From assembly GCA_016713305.1 (NCBI GenBank), contig JADJPK010000007.1, forward strand, positions 397,501 to 439,018: 41,518 nucleotides of DNA, in the 5' to 3' direction. Positions 28,255 through 41,480 of the stretch are shown here, piece after piece. The stretch's first letter is position 1. Every line of letters starts with the position of its first letter. This DNA comes from Betaproteobacteria bacterium (GTDB lineage Bacteria > Pseudomonadota > Gammaproteobacteria > Burkholderiales > Ga0077523). The position numbers were made by a program, and so were the translations under genes. The notes beneath the pieces were generated by a model. That model saw only the letters and a list, made by a program, of their open reading frames with translations, was not told the DNA's origin and did no database searches.

Positions 28255-29060
28255 TGCGCCAGCCCACGCTGTTCATCCCCCACGGCGGCGGGCCCTGCTT
28301 CTTCATGGACTGGGACCCGCCCGACACCTGGGTTCGGCATCGCGAATTCCTGGAAATGCTGCCCACACTGTTGCCGGAACGGCCGCGGGCCCTGCTGGTG
28401 ATTTCGGCCCACTGGGAGGCGCCGCGCTTCACCGTGCAGAAACAGGCCGCGCCGGCACTGCTGTTCGATTACTACGGCTTTCCGCCGCACACCTACCATC
28501 TCACCTGGCCCGCGCCCGGTGCGCCCGAACTCGCCGAACGGGTGGCAAGCCTGTTGACCCAGGGCGGCATGAGCTGCGGTTTCGATGCGACGCGCGGCTT
28601 CGATCACGGCGTCTTCGTGCCGCTCAAGGTCGCTTTCCCGGCCGCCGACATTCCCTGCGTGCAACTGTCGCTGCGCGCCGATCTCGACCCGGCCGCCCAC
28701 CTGGCCGCAGGCCGGGCCCTGGTGCCCCTGCGCGAGGCGGGCGTGCTCATCATCGGTTCCGGCAACAGCTACCACAACATGAGGGTGATGATGGCGGCGA
28801 TGCGCGCGGGCGCGACGCAGACACACGGGCTCGATTTCGACCAGTGGCTCACCGAGGCGGTTTGCCACCCGGATGCCCGCGAGCGCGAGCGACGCCTCGC
28901 TGCCTGGATCACTGCCCCGGGTGCCCGCGACGCCGCGCCGCGCGAAGAACACCTGATACCGCTCATGGTCGTCGCCGGCGCAGGCGGGGCCGATCCCGGT
29001 GCGAAGATTTTCGAGGACCGTGTCCTGGGCGCGGTGCAAAGCGCCTTTCGCTTCGGCTGA
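28254..29060 (+). CDS. DODA-type extradiol ring-cleavage dioxygenase (LigB superfamily)
   Basis: A 268-residue non-heme metal dioxygenase. Conserved residues are H10 (FIPHGGGP), H53 (SAHWEAP), H118 (GFDHGVFVPLK), the GSGNSYHNM segment and H233 (EEHLIPLMVVAGA). Homologues such as YgiD/DODA cleave DOPA or other catechols; several family members in detox operons are annotated only as extradiol dioxygenases. Translation is coupled to nemA by a TGATG overlap. Together with GST and OYE it suggests handling of quinone/catechol stress. Confidence 0.93.
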   Translation: MRQPTLFIPHGGGPCFFMDWDPPDTWVRHREFLEMLPTLLPERPRALLVISAHWEAPRFTVQKQAAPALLFDYYGFPPHTYHLTWPAPGAPELAERVASLLTQGGMSCGFDATRGFDHGVFVPLKVAFPAADIPCVQLSLRADLDPAAHLAAGRALVPLREAGVLIIGSGNSYHNMRVMMAAMRAGATQTHGLDFDQWLTEAVCHPDARERERRLAAWITAPGARDAAPREEHLIPLMVVAGAGGADPGAKIFEDRVLGAVQSAFRFG

Positions 29061-29372
29061 GATTGTCGTGGAGCATCAAGATTGCTCCAGTTTCGCTCCA
29101 CGCTTCCTTCCCACACTCGGTCGCCCTCATGCAGTTGCGCTTCGCTTCGTTCGCTGTGATCAACTTACGGTGGGACTTTCACCCACAGGAGTGCGCCCAT
29201 GCCGGGCGCACAGAAAAAAGGCCAACCGAGAGTGGTTGGCCTTTATATTGGTGGTGGAGTGCTTGCGCAAAGAGAACCTGTCGCTACAACGGTCGCGGCT
29301 TTGCGAGGAAACCTTGAGATCAGTGAGCGTTCCGTAGGCAATCGTACGCTCCCCGCAGACGCCCGCTGCACG
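29061..29372. other. Intergenic region between convergent DODA and DUF3800 genes
   Basis: About 310 nt. It holds a 7-bp hairpin right after the DODA stop (29069-29075 with 29083-29089) and the strong bidirectional terminator described separately. The 11-mer attggtggtgg at 29247-29257 is the second copy of the one at 24402. Nothing else is recognisable. Confidence 0.45.
29217..29248. terminator. Bidirectional intrinsic terminator
   Basis: A perfect 11-bp stem (aaaggccaacc at 29217-29227, ggttggccttt at 29234-29244) with a 6-nt loop, flanked by A-run and T-run on the two sides. It is placed between convergent genes and can serve both. Confidence 0.88.
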
Positions 29373-30204
29373 CTACCAGTCAATCAGATGCCGGCGGCTG
29401 CTCGACGGGAGCTGCATCCCCAGGAGGGCAGGCCGCTCCCGACGGATTCCGCTGTTGGGTGCAGCACGATTGAGTCGGTGGATGAAGTACTTCGCCGTCC
29501 AGTCAAGATCAGCGTACGCGTCGGGCAGCACGGTGACAACCGACGCGGCCAATCAGCCCGCACAACCAGTCGGCGCATTGAAGCGTCTGGAACAGATGGC
29601 TCTCGGCCTGGATCGGGGGCTCGATCATCGTTGCGCGTGCCTCGCCGAACATCTGAATAGACGCCTCAGAGACGATCTGCCCTCGAAAGTCATCCTGGTT
29701 CTTTAGCTCATCCAGGATGATCTGAAAGTGGGCCCCGCGTGCATCGCAGAATTGATCGATGCGCTTGATGGACTCGCGCAGCACTGCCCGGTACAAGCTC
29801 TTCGGGTTGTGAGTTTCGGGCGGGTGCGTCTTCTGAAGGCCGACGTAGAAGACCATCCCGCCATCACGCTCGATCCTGTTCATCAGACGGAAGGTCGCGT
29901 TGCGCAACTCCCGGTACTTCAGTACGTTCGTCGTGGTGTAGAGGGCAGCGCCCTTCTTCTCCCACTGATAGGCTGGGATGCCATCGCGGTCGATCTCGAA
30001 CTGAAGGAGATTGCACTTCAGCTGGTAGAACCAGGTCGCAAAAGCCCGGACCTTGCTGGATGGCAGCACAAACCCACCCAGCCCGAAGACGGGGCTGGTG
30101 TTGTGCTGCGGATGTTGCCGGCTCACGAAAGGGCCGATGTGGCCGAACTCATCCAGGTACGCGATGTAGTGAATACTGACCCCCAGAAACGCGAAAGCCC
30201 GCAC
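29373..30204 (-). CDS. DUF3800 domain-containing protein, frameshifted near the 3' end
   Basis: A protein with the DUF3800 fold: IHYIAYLDEFGHIGPFVSR (acidic motif), FGLGGFVLPSSKVRAFATWFYQLK, VFYVGLQKTHP, FQIILDEL and the hallmark FQTLQCADWLCGLIGR. The domain is RNase H-like as I recall, with unproven nuclease function, and is common in mobile and defence regions. After CGLIGRVG the frame is lost; one missing base near 29538-29545 restores TVLPDAYADLDWTAKYFIHRLNRA and a stop at 29373-29375. The start is unclear: GTG 30204 (used here) sits in a terminator-like hairpin, and the only upstream ATG is 30354. Confidence 0.8.
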
Positions 30205-30398
30205 TTTCGTACGGGCCTCGGAATTAGAGCTCCCGCAGCAAGGCTGGAGCGTCTGAGACGAAGTATACGCGAAGTGCGTGATGGGAGCAACGAGGGGGGG
30301 CAAGTCGTGACCTGACGCGACACCCAAGCGGATCGCCGCTGGTCCATGCTGCATGTGCTAATCATTTTGCAACGCACATCAGCGCTTTTTACGACTGC

Positions 30399-30443
30399 TT
30401 GACGTTCGTTTTGGATATCCGTATGCTTCCGCAAAAGCTACGG
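30399..30443 (+). promoter_or_regulatory. Promoter and inverted-repeat operator of the WYL-led operon
   Basis: -35 TTGACG (30399-30404), 17-nt spacer, -10 TATGCT (30422-30427). An imperfect inverted repeat, ccgtatgct (30419-30427) and agctacgg (30436-30443), covers the -10 and likely start point. This is the expected place for autoregulation by the WYL protein encoded 17 nt further on. Confidence 0.72.
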
Positions 30444-30459
30444 AAACTAGCACACGAAC

Positions 30460-31356
30460 ATGTCGAGCGACCGACTCCCGGAGATGACCCAGGCGCAACG
30501 CGACCGGCTCGCGTTCGTCGAGTTGCGCCTGCGGTTCGTCGGCGAGATCCGCCGGCAGGACTTGGTGACGCGCTTCGGTATCCAGGCCGCTGCGGCCACG
30601 CGGGACATCGCCCAGTACAAGGAGCTGGCCCCAGGCAATATGGAGTACGACACCAAGGGCAGGGTCTACGTCCGCGCCCCTTGGTTCCGCCCCCTGTTTG
30701 ACTTCCCCGCCGAGCGGATCCTCACTTGGTTGTCCCAGGGCTACGGTGACGGCGAGCCCATCCGCTGGAAGGGTGTCGTGGCACAGGAGGGCACCAGCCT
30801 GCCGGGCAAGATTGATCTGGATCTGCTGTCCGTCCTGACCCGCGCCATTCACCAAGGCGCCGCTGTTGAGGTCGCCTATCGCGCACTGTCGAGCGGGCTG
30901 ACGACCCGGGAGATCGTCCCGTTCGCACTGGCCGACAGCGGCCTTCGTTGGCACGTCCGCGCCTTCGACCGGCGCAGCGGTGAGTTCCGCGACTTCGTGT
31001 TGGGCCGCCTCGACGCCGCCCGCATCCTGCCCGGCCCTGTGGCCGACCACGAGAAGCCCGATCAGGACATCCAGTGGAACCGGATCACCGAGCTCGAGCT
31101 CGTGCCGCATCCGGCCAACGTGCAGCACCCCGACACCCTGGAGGCCGAATACGGCATGGACGGCGGCGTGCTCAAGGTGCGGACCCGTGCGGCGATGGCC
31201 GGCTACCTGTTGCGCCGCTGGAACGTGGACTGCACCGAAGATCACAGCCTCAAGGGTGGCGAGCACCACCTGTGGCTGCGCAATCGCCAGGCGCTGTACG
31301 GCGTCACGAACCTGGTGCTCGCCCCGGGCTACGACACGACAAGCAAGGAGGGTTGA
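30460..31356 (+). CDS. WYL domain-containing transcriptional regulator (BrxR/CapW-like)
   Basis: A 298-residue regulator. The N-terminal winged helix (about residues 8-75) reads RLAFVELRLRFVGEIRRQDLVTRFGIQAAAATRDIAQYKEL. The WYL domain (about 125-205) contains AVEVAYRALSSGLTTREIVPFALADSGLRWHVRAFDRRSGEFRDFVLGRL. The C-terminal WCX-like part is KVRTRAAMAGYLLRRWNVDC. The layout matches the BrxR/CapW group, dimeric repressors that control anti-phage operons and are relieved by a ligand, probably a nucleic acid. It is the first gene of the operon, 2 nt before the helicase GTG. Confidence 0.9.
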   Translation: MSSDRLPEMTQAQRDRLAFVELRLRFVGEIRRQDLVTRFGIQAAAATRDIAQYKELAPGNMEYDTKGRVYVRAPWFRPLFDFPAERILTWLSQGYGDGEPIRWKGVVAQEGTSLPGKIDLDLLSVLTRAIHQGAAVEVAYRALSSGLTTREIVPFALADSGLRWHVRAFDRRSGEFRDFVLGRLDAARILPGPVADHEKPDQDIQWNRITELELVPHPANVQHPDTLEAEYGMDGGVLKVRTRAAMAGYLLRRWNVDCTEDHSLKGGEHHLWLRNRQALYGVTNLVLAPGYDTTSKEG

Positions 31357-31358
31357 GC

Positions 31359-34892
<3,534 letters not shown>

Positions 34893-34917
34893 GCCCGATC
34901 TATGCCCAGAAACAGAA

Positions 34918-35026
34918 ACGCCCTCACGGGGAGGGCGTCGGGCCAGGGCTGCTCACCTTGGCGGGGCTGCAAGAAGAGACGCCTCCCGAGGGAGGCGTCG
35001 GGCCGGAGATGCTATCTCCGGCGGGG
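34918..35026 (+). ncRNA. Tandem two-hairpin structured element
   Basis: Two 60-nt tandem units between helicase and NYN genes. Each has hairpin A, a cgg linker, hairpin B and a gggg tail. Unit 1: A 34918-34925/34931-34938, B 34942-34948/34956-34962. Unit 2: A 34978-34986/34991-34999, B 35002-35010/35014-35022. The arms differ between units but stay paired (cgccctc/gagggcg versus cgcctcc/ggaggcg; gccaggg/ccttggc versus gccggag/ctccggc), which argues for selection on structure. No T-run follows, so it is not a simple terminator. The same stretch is open in a GTG-started frame overlapping the helicase stop (20-residue repeat), a less likely alternative. Whether it is an independent RNA, an mRNA leader or a binding site is unknown. 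Confidence 0.6.
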
Positions 35027-35094
35027 TTAATGCGCCATATTGTCGTCAGACCAGGCTCTGCTGTCAAGCCGAGCAGCGTTTCCGGAGGCCAGCC

Positions 35095-35712
35095 ATGCAG
35101 CGCGTGACGGCCTACGTGGACGGCTTCAACCTCTACTTCGGGTTGAAGGATTCCAGCTTCAAGCGCTACTACTGGCTCGACGTCTCAGCGCTTGCACAGA
35201 GCCTCCTCAAGCCTGGGCAGCAACTGCTGGCCACGCACTACTTCACGGCCCGCATCCGCGCCAATGGCCGCAACTCGGCTGACCAGAAGCGGCAGAACGA
35301 CTACCTCGAAGCCCTGGCCCTGCGCGGCGTGCGCTGCCAGTTCGGCCACTACCTGCAGAAGACACGCCAGTGCCGGCAGTGCGGCTCGAGCTGGCCCGAC
35401 TACGAAGAGAAGATGACGGACGTGAACATCGCCATTCAGTTGCTCGGCGATGCCTTTGACAACGCCTTCGACACAGCGCTCGTCATATCTGGTGACAGCG
35501 ATCTGACGACACCCATCCGCAGGGTGCGCGAGCGCTTTGCCCAAAAGCGCATCGTCGTCGCCTTTCCGCCCAGTCGTTATTCGAACGAACTCAAGCGCTG
35601 CGCCAACGGCTACCTCACCATTGGTGAAGACAAGCTGCGGGCCAGCCAGCTGCCCGAACAACTCGTCAAGCCCGATGGCTACGTGCTCGCACGCCCTGCC
35701 ACCTGGCGCTGA
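35095..35712 (+). CDS. NYN domain-containing protein (PIN-like RNase, LabA/DUF88 family)
   Basis: A 205-residue protein with the NYN nuclease fold: YVDGFNLYFGL (catalytic Asp9), MTDVNIAIQLLGDAF (second Asp) and LVISGDSDLTTPIRRVRE (D-S-D). These are the acidic residues that bind metal in PIN/NYN RNases. A CRQCGSSW element sits mid-protein, an unpaired half of a zinc knuckle. GGAGG precedes the ATG. It sits inside the operon, 12 nt before the methyltransferase and right after the two-hairpin tandem repeat. A ribonuclease activity is expected; its target is unknown. Confidence 0.88.
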   Translation: MQRVTAYVDGFNLYFGLKDSSFKRYYWLDVSALAQSLLKPGQQLLATHYFTARIRANGRNSADQKRQNDYLEALALRGVRCQFGHYLQKTRQCRQCGSSWPDYEEKMTDVNIAIQLLGDAFDNAFDTALVISGDSDLTTPIRRVRERFAQKRIVVAFPPSRYSNELKRCANGYLTIGEDKLRASQLPEQLVKPDGYVLARPATWR

Positions 35713-35724
35713 AGGACTTCAAGA

Positions 35725-38605
35725 ATGACCAGCATCAAAGCCCCCAAGAAACTCATCGAAGTGGCGCTACCGCTCGACGCCATCAACGAAGCTGCGGCGC
35801 GCGAGAAGTCCATCCGCCACGGCCACCCCAGCACCCTGCACCTGTGGTGGGCGCGCCGGCCCCTGGCGGCGGCGCGCGCAGTGATCTTTGCGCAGATGGT
35901 CAATGACCCCTCCGAAACCATCAAGGGCGATCGACGTACCCGCGCCTGGAAAGACGCAGTGAGCCTCGAGCGCGAGCGCCTGTTCAAGATCATGGAAGAT
36001 CTGGTGCTGTGGGAGAACACCAACAACGAGGAGGTGCTGGAACGCGCCCGCGCCGAGATCCGCCGCTCCTGGCGCGAGACCTGCGAGCTCAACAAGAACC
36101 ATCCGCAGGCGGCCAAGCTGTTCAACCCGGAGAATCTCCCCGCCTTCCACGACCCCTTCGCCGGCGGCGGCGCCATCCCGCTGGAGGCGCAGCGCCTGGG
36201 GCTGGATAGCTACGCGTCGGACCTGAACCCGGTCGCGGTGACGATCAACAAGGCGATGATCGAGATTCCGCCGCGCTTTGCGGGGATGAGGCCAGTAGGT
36301 CCCGCTCTTGGAGATGCTCGACAGTCGAACCTGCATGAAGATTGGTCCCGAGCACGTGGCCTCGCCGAGGATGTCCGACGTTACGGTGCGTGGGTGCGTA
36401 ATTCTGTCGAAAAGAAGATTGGCCACCTCTATCCAAAGGTGAGAATAACCACGGCGATGGTCAAGGACCGACCCGAAATTCAGCATTTGGTCGGCCAAGA
36501 GTTGACTGCTATTGCATGGCTTTGTGCCCGCACAGTGAAGAGCCCAAACCCCGCATTGAATTCCGTCGATGTTCCACTGGTTCGATCATTCTGGGTATCG
36601 GCCAAAGAAGGCAAAGAAGCCTGGGTTGATCCCGTAGTTGATCGCGAAAACGGCAGCTACTCGTTTGTCGTCCGGACCACGGGCTCACCGAAGATTGAGC
36701 AGACGGTGGGTCGAAAGGGGCGATGTGCATCATGTCGGACACCCCTATCCCTCTGAGCTACATCCGCTCAGAGGCAAAAGCTGGGCGATTGGGGCAGAAG
36801 CTCTTTGCAGTTGTGGTCGATGGTCCCTCAAGGACGACTCTACTTATCTCCGAGTGACGAAGTGGCAGCGATCGCTGCACAGGCAGAACCGGCAGAGCCG
36901 ATCCCTTCGGCGGCAATCGATCACTGGGCGGGGTGCACAAACTGCGTGGTTTATGGCTTGGAGAACTTCGAGCAGTTGTTTTCGAAGCGGCAACTCACTG
37001 CATTGACGAACTTCTCTGACGCAGTTATTTCGGTCCGTGAGAAGGCTTTCAATGACGCTCTCGCCCAAGGCATGCCAAACGACGACAGGCCTCTCGCGGA
37101 GGGCGGAGCAGGGCGCGAGCTTATTCAGAAGCCATTTCGGTATTGCTGGCCTTCGTCGTGGACAAGTGCGCGGACTATTGGTCAACAATGTGCACTTGGC
37201 ACAACACGGGGAGAAGATCGGCCATACCTTCGGGCGGCAAGCAATCCCGATGAGTTGGGATTATGCGGAGACAAATGTCTTCTCCGATTCATCTGGCAAC
37301 TGGCTGGGGATGGTGCAGTGGGTAGCTAAGGTTGTCGAAGCACTGCCGGCGATGGGAGGCGGCGTCGCTGTTCAGCATGATGCCGCAACCTCATTCGATA
37401 AAGCGACTCTTCCCGTTGTTTCTACAGACCCCCTACTACGACAACGTCCCTTATTCCAACATATCCGACTACTTCTATATTTGGTTACGTCGCTGTATCC
37501 GGGACATCTACCCAGGCTTGTTTGCAACCATCACAGTTCCGAAGATGCCGGAGCTAGTCGCCAATCAGTTTCGACATGGAGGCAAGGAGAAGGCATTCGC
37601 ATTCTTCATGAATGGAATGCAGGCCGCCATTTCGCAGCTTCGCAGCTCCGCCCATCCGGCTTTTCCGGTGACGATCTACTACGCGTTCAAAGCGTCGGAG
37701 ACGGAAGACGGTGAGGGAACCTCTAGCAGCGGGTGGGAGACTTTCCTCCAGGCAGTAATTGCCTCCGGGTTTTCGATTACCGGAACGTGGCCTATGCGCA
37801 CGGAGATGGGGGCACGGCGTATGGCTGTGGGCAACAACGCCCTGGCTTCCAGCGTGGTGCTGGTGTGCAAGAGGAAGGAGGCCGAAGCGCCGACGGTCTC
37901 ACGCCGAGAGTTCATCCGCGAGCTCAATGCCAACCTTCCGGATGCGTTGGCGGAAATGACTCGAGGCGGAGTTAACTCACCTGTCGCGCCGGTCGACTTG
38001 TCACAGGCAATCATCGGTCCAGGCATGGCCATCTTCAGCCAGTACGCAGCAGTGCTCGAAGCGGACGGCACCCCGATGCGCGTCAAGACGGCGTTGCAGT
38101 TGATCAATCGGTTCCTAGCGGAAGACGACTTCGACCACGACACGCAGTTCTGCCTGCACTGGTTCGAGCAGCAGGGATGGGCCACGGGCAAGTTCGGTGA
38201 AGGCGACGTGCTGGCCCGCGCCAAGGGCACCAGCGTGGCTGGCCTGCAGGCAACGGGTGTGGTGGAGTCAGGCAAGGGTGACTTGCGGCTACTGCGCTGG
38301 GCAGAGTTGCCGCGTGACTGGGCGCCAGAAACGGACTCCCGTCTGTCGGTCTGGGAGGCGTTGCACCACCTCATCCGCGCGCTGAATCAGGACGGCGAGT
38401 CGGGCGCCGGGCCCTGCTGGCGCGCATGATGCCCCGCGCCGAAGCCATCCGCGCACTGGCCTACCGCCTTTACACCCTCTGCGAGCGCAAGGGCTGGGCC
38501 GAGGAGGCCCGCGCCTACAACGAGCTCGTAACGGCCTGGAGCGCCATCGAGCAAGCGGCCAGCGAAGCGGGCGTGGTCGGCTCGCAAGCGCAACTGGATA
38601 TTTGA
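35725..38605 (+). pseudogene. DUF1156 Zn-ribbon adenine-specific DNA methyltransferase, six frameshifts
   Basis: A COG1743-type N6-adenine methylase of about 960 residues if repaired. DUF1156 is at the N-terminus (KKLIEVALPLDAINEAAAREKSIRHGHPSTLHLWWARRPLAAARAVIF). The AdoMet motif FHDPFAGGGAIPLEAQRLG is near residues 140-158, a Zn-ribbon is formed by RCASC and GCTNC, and motif IV STDPPYYDN is split by a frameshift. Breaks lie at 36742-36745 (C lost), 36825-36827 (C gained), 37111-37113 (G lost), 37208-37211 (G lost), 37429-37433 (two C lost) and 38409-38411 (G lost). The stretch about 36,300-37,900 is visibly lower in GC than its flanks. It would modify host DNA in the defence system; either the sequence is error-prone here or the gene is dead. 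Confidence 0.85.
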
Positions 38606-38617
38606 TTGGGGAAGATC

Positions 38618-41466
38618 ATGACACTGAAACCCTGGCGCGAGATCGCAGAGCCGCATTCCGATGTGCGGGAGGGCAAGTTCCAGCAGGCCGAGTTCGCGGC
38701 GGACCTGTCGCGGGTGCATGCGCGTACGGCCAACGAGGAGTACCAGAACCCGGTGCTGTTCTTCCAGCGCACCTTCATCACCGAGGGCATGCGCCTGCTG
38801 CTGGACTCAGTAGTCAAGCGCCTGGCCGGCAAAGGTGGCGATCCGGTCATTCAGCTTCAGACCGCATTCGGCGGCGGCAAGACACACACGATGCTGGCGG
38901 TCTACCACCTCGCCAAGGGGGCGGCGCCGGCGAGCGAGCTCCAGGGCGTGCCCCCGATTCTGGATGCAGCCGGCGTGACGGAGTTGCCCAAGGCCCGTAT
39001 CGCCGTGCTCGATGGCGTGGATCTGCTGAGCCTGGCCAGCAAGCCCCGTGTCCATGACGGCTGCACGGTGCGCACACTCTGGGGTGAGTTGGCCTGGCAG
39101 CTGGGCGGCGAGGCCAGCTACGAGCACGTGAAAGAAGCCGACCTGACCGGTACCGCGCCGGGCAAGAAGGAGCTCGCGGACATGCTGGCGGCCAGCGCTC
39201 CGTGTGTGATCCTGATGGACGAGCTGGTGCGCTATGTGTCGCAGTTCGAGGAAGGCAAGACCCTTTCGGGGGGTACCTACGACACCCAACTTTCCTTCGT
39301 GCAGGCACTCACCGAGGCCTTGAAGGCGGTGCCGACGGCGGTGCTGCTCGCCTCGCTGCCGTTCTCGGATCGCGAGGCGGGCAGCCAGCAAGGCGTCAAG
39401 GCCCTGCGTGCGCTCGAACACTACTTCGGCCGCGTGCAGGCGTTGTGGAAGCCGGTGGCCACTGAGGAGGCGTTCGAAATCGTCCGCCGCCGCCTCTTTA
39501 CCAGCATCAACGACAAGCTGGCGATGGAGTCAGTGTGCCGCGCTTTCGCGGACTACTACATCGCCAACCGCGAGGACTTTCCCCAGGAGACGCAGGACAG
39601 CAAGTACTTCGAGCGCCTGGTCCACGCCTATCCCATCCATCCCGAGGTGTTCGACCGCCTGTACGAGGACTGGTCCACGCTGGACAACTTCCAGCGCACC
39701 CGCGGCGTGCTGAAGCTGATGGCCAAGGTTATCCATCGCCTGTGGAAGGACGGCAACAACGACCCGTTGATCATGCCTGGCAGCGTGCCGCTGATGGATG
39801 CCGACACGCGCAACGAGGCCATCTACTACCTGCCGCAGGGCTGGGACCCAGTGATCGAGCGCGACGTGGATGGCGAGCGCTCCGAGACTTGGGAGATCGA
39901 AAACAAGGACACCCGTTTCGGCAGCGTGCAGGCCTGCCGCCGCACTGCCCGCGCGATCTTCCTCGGCAGCGCGCCCAGCACATCGAACCAGCTCGTGCGC
40001 GGCCTCGAACTGGAACGTGTGCTCCTCGGCGTCGCCCAGCCCGGCCAGCAGGTCAACCTTTACAAGGATGCGCGGAGGCGCCTCTCCGACCGACTGCACT
40101 ACCTGAACCACGCCAACAACCGCTTCTGGCTCGACACGCGGCCCAACTTGCGGCGCGAGATGGAAGAACGCAAGCGCCGATTCCAGGACAAGGAGGATGT
40201 GTTCCCGAGCGATCCGCGAGCGCGTGCAGCGCAGCTTTGCCAGCGGCGTGTTCGGCGGCATCCACATCTTCACTGGCAGCGGCGACGTTCCGGATGACTG
40301 GGCATTGCGGCTGGTGGTGCTGCCGCCAGATGCGGCCTTCAGTAAAAGCGGCCAGAGCCTGGCAGTGGAGCGCGCCACCGAGATCCTGAAGAAGCGCGGC
40401 GACCAGCCCCGCTTCAAGCAGAACCGCCTGATCTTTGTGGCCGCGGACTACGACAGCGTGAGCCGCCTGAAGGACCACGTGCGCTCGTACCTCGCATGGC
40501 GCAGCATCGCCGGCGACTACAAAGACAACCGCATTGTCCTCGACAACCTGATGGCCAAGCAGGCGCAAGAGAGCCTTTCGCAGGCCGAGGAAACCGTGCG
40601 GCGGATGATTCGTGAGACCTATAAGTGGCTGCTGGCCCCGGTGCAAGAGGCACGGCCGGGCAAAGGGCTGTCTGAGGTGATGTGGGAGCACTTTCCGCTC
40701 AACCCAGGCGCCCAGAACTGGTCGCAGGAGATCGAACGCGTCCTCAAGGAAAACGAGCTGCTCATCAGCGAATGGGCTCCGATCCACTTGGCCAAAGTGC
40801 TGAAGGACTGGTTCTGGAAGGATGACGTCAAGGATGTTCCGGCGCTCACCGTCTGGCAGCAGAGCTGCCAGCAGCTCTACCTGCCGCGCTTGAAGGATGA
40901 CACCGTCTTCCAGATGACGATGGCCGCAGGCGCCGAGAGCCGTGAGTTCTTCGGCTTCGCGCAAGGCAAGGAAGATGGTCGCTACATCGGCTTCAGCTAC
41001 GGCAAGCGCACGTCGCTCATCATGGACGCGTCGCTGTTGCTGATCGAGCCTGTCGCCGCAGCAGCCTACATGGAGGCGCTGCGCGCGGCGGAAGAAGGCC
41101 TCCCGTGCGAAGGCCGCCGACGCCAGCGGCGGTGGGGCAACGACGACCGTTCCCACCGGCGGCGGCATGCCCCGCGCGGAGGACTCGGCCAAGGGTGGCT
41201 ATGCCACGGGCGGCGGCATCGCGGGGCAATCGATCAAGAAGCAGTTCTACGGTAGCATCGAGCTCGACCCGTTCCTGGCGAAGAAGCAGTTCGCCGATCT
41301 GGTCGACGAGGTCGTTCAGCAGTTCACCATGCGCCCCGGCGTCAAGGTGAAGATCGCCATCGAGATCCAGGCCGAGTCTCCCTCCGGATTCGATGACGGC
41401 CTGCAGCGCGTGGTGAAGGAGAACTGCAACGTGCTCAAGTTCAAGAACGCGGAGTTCGAGGAATAG
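38618..41466 (+). CDS. DUF499 AAA+ ATPase, two frameshifts
   Basis: A COG1483-type ATPase of about 949 residues once joined. The N-terminus is MTLKPWREIAEPHSDVREGKFQQAEFAADL. Walker A is in QTAFGGGKTHTMLAVYHLA near residue 85, Walker B in VILMDELVRYVSQFEEGK near 198, followed by the family blocks ALRALEHYFGRVQALWKPVA and FLGSAPSTSNQLVRGLELERVLLG. After a Gly/Thr/Ala-rich linker, the C-terminal module reads FYGSIELDP...QFTMRPGVKVKIAIEIQAESPSGFDDGLQRVVKENCNVL. The frame shifts at about 40203-40210 (after DVFP, resuming AIRERVQRSFASGVFGG) and at 41097-41104 (one extra G). DUF499 proteins accompany DUF1156 methylases. The ATG follows GGGGA. Confidence 0.9.
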
Positions 41467-41480
41467 AGGAGGATGGCGAA

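Noticed and set aside
34918..35026. CRISPR array
   Set aside because: Only two units, each internally palindromic, with no unique spacers between repeats.
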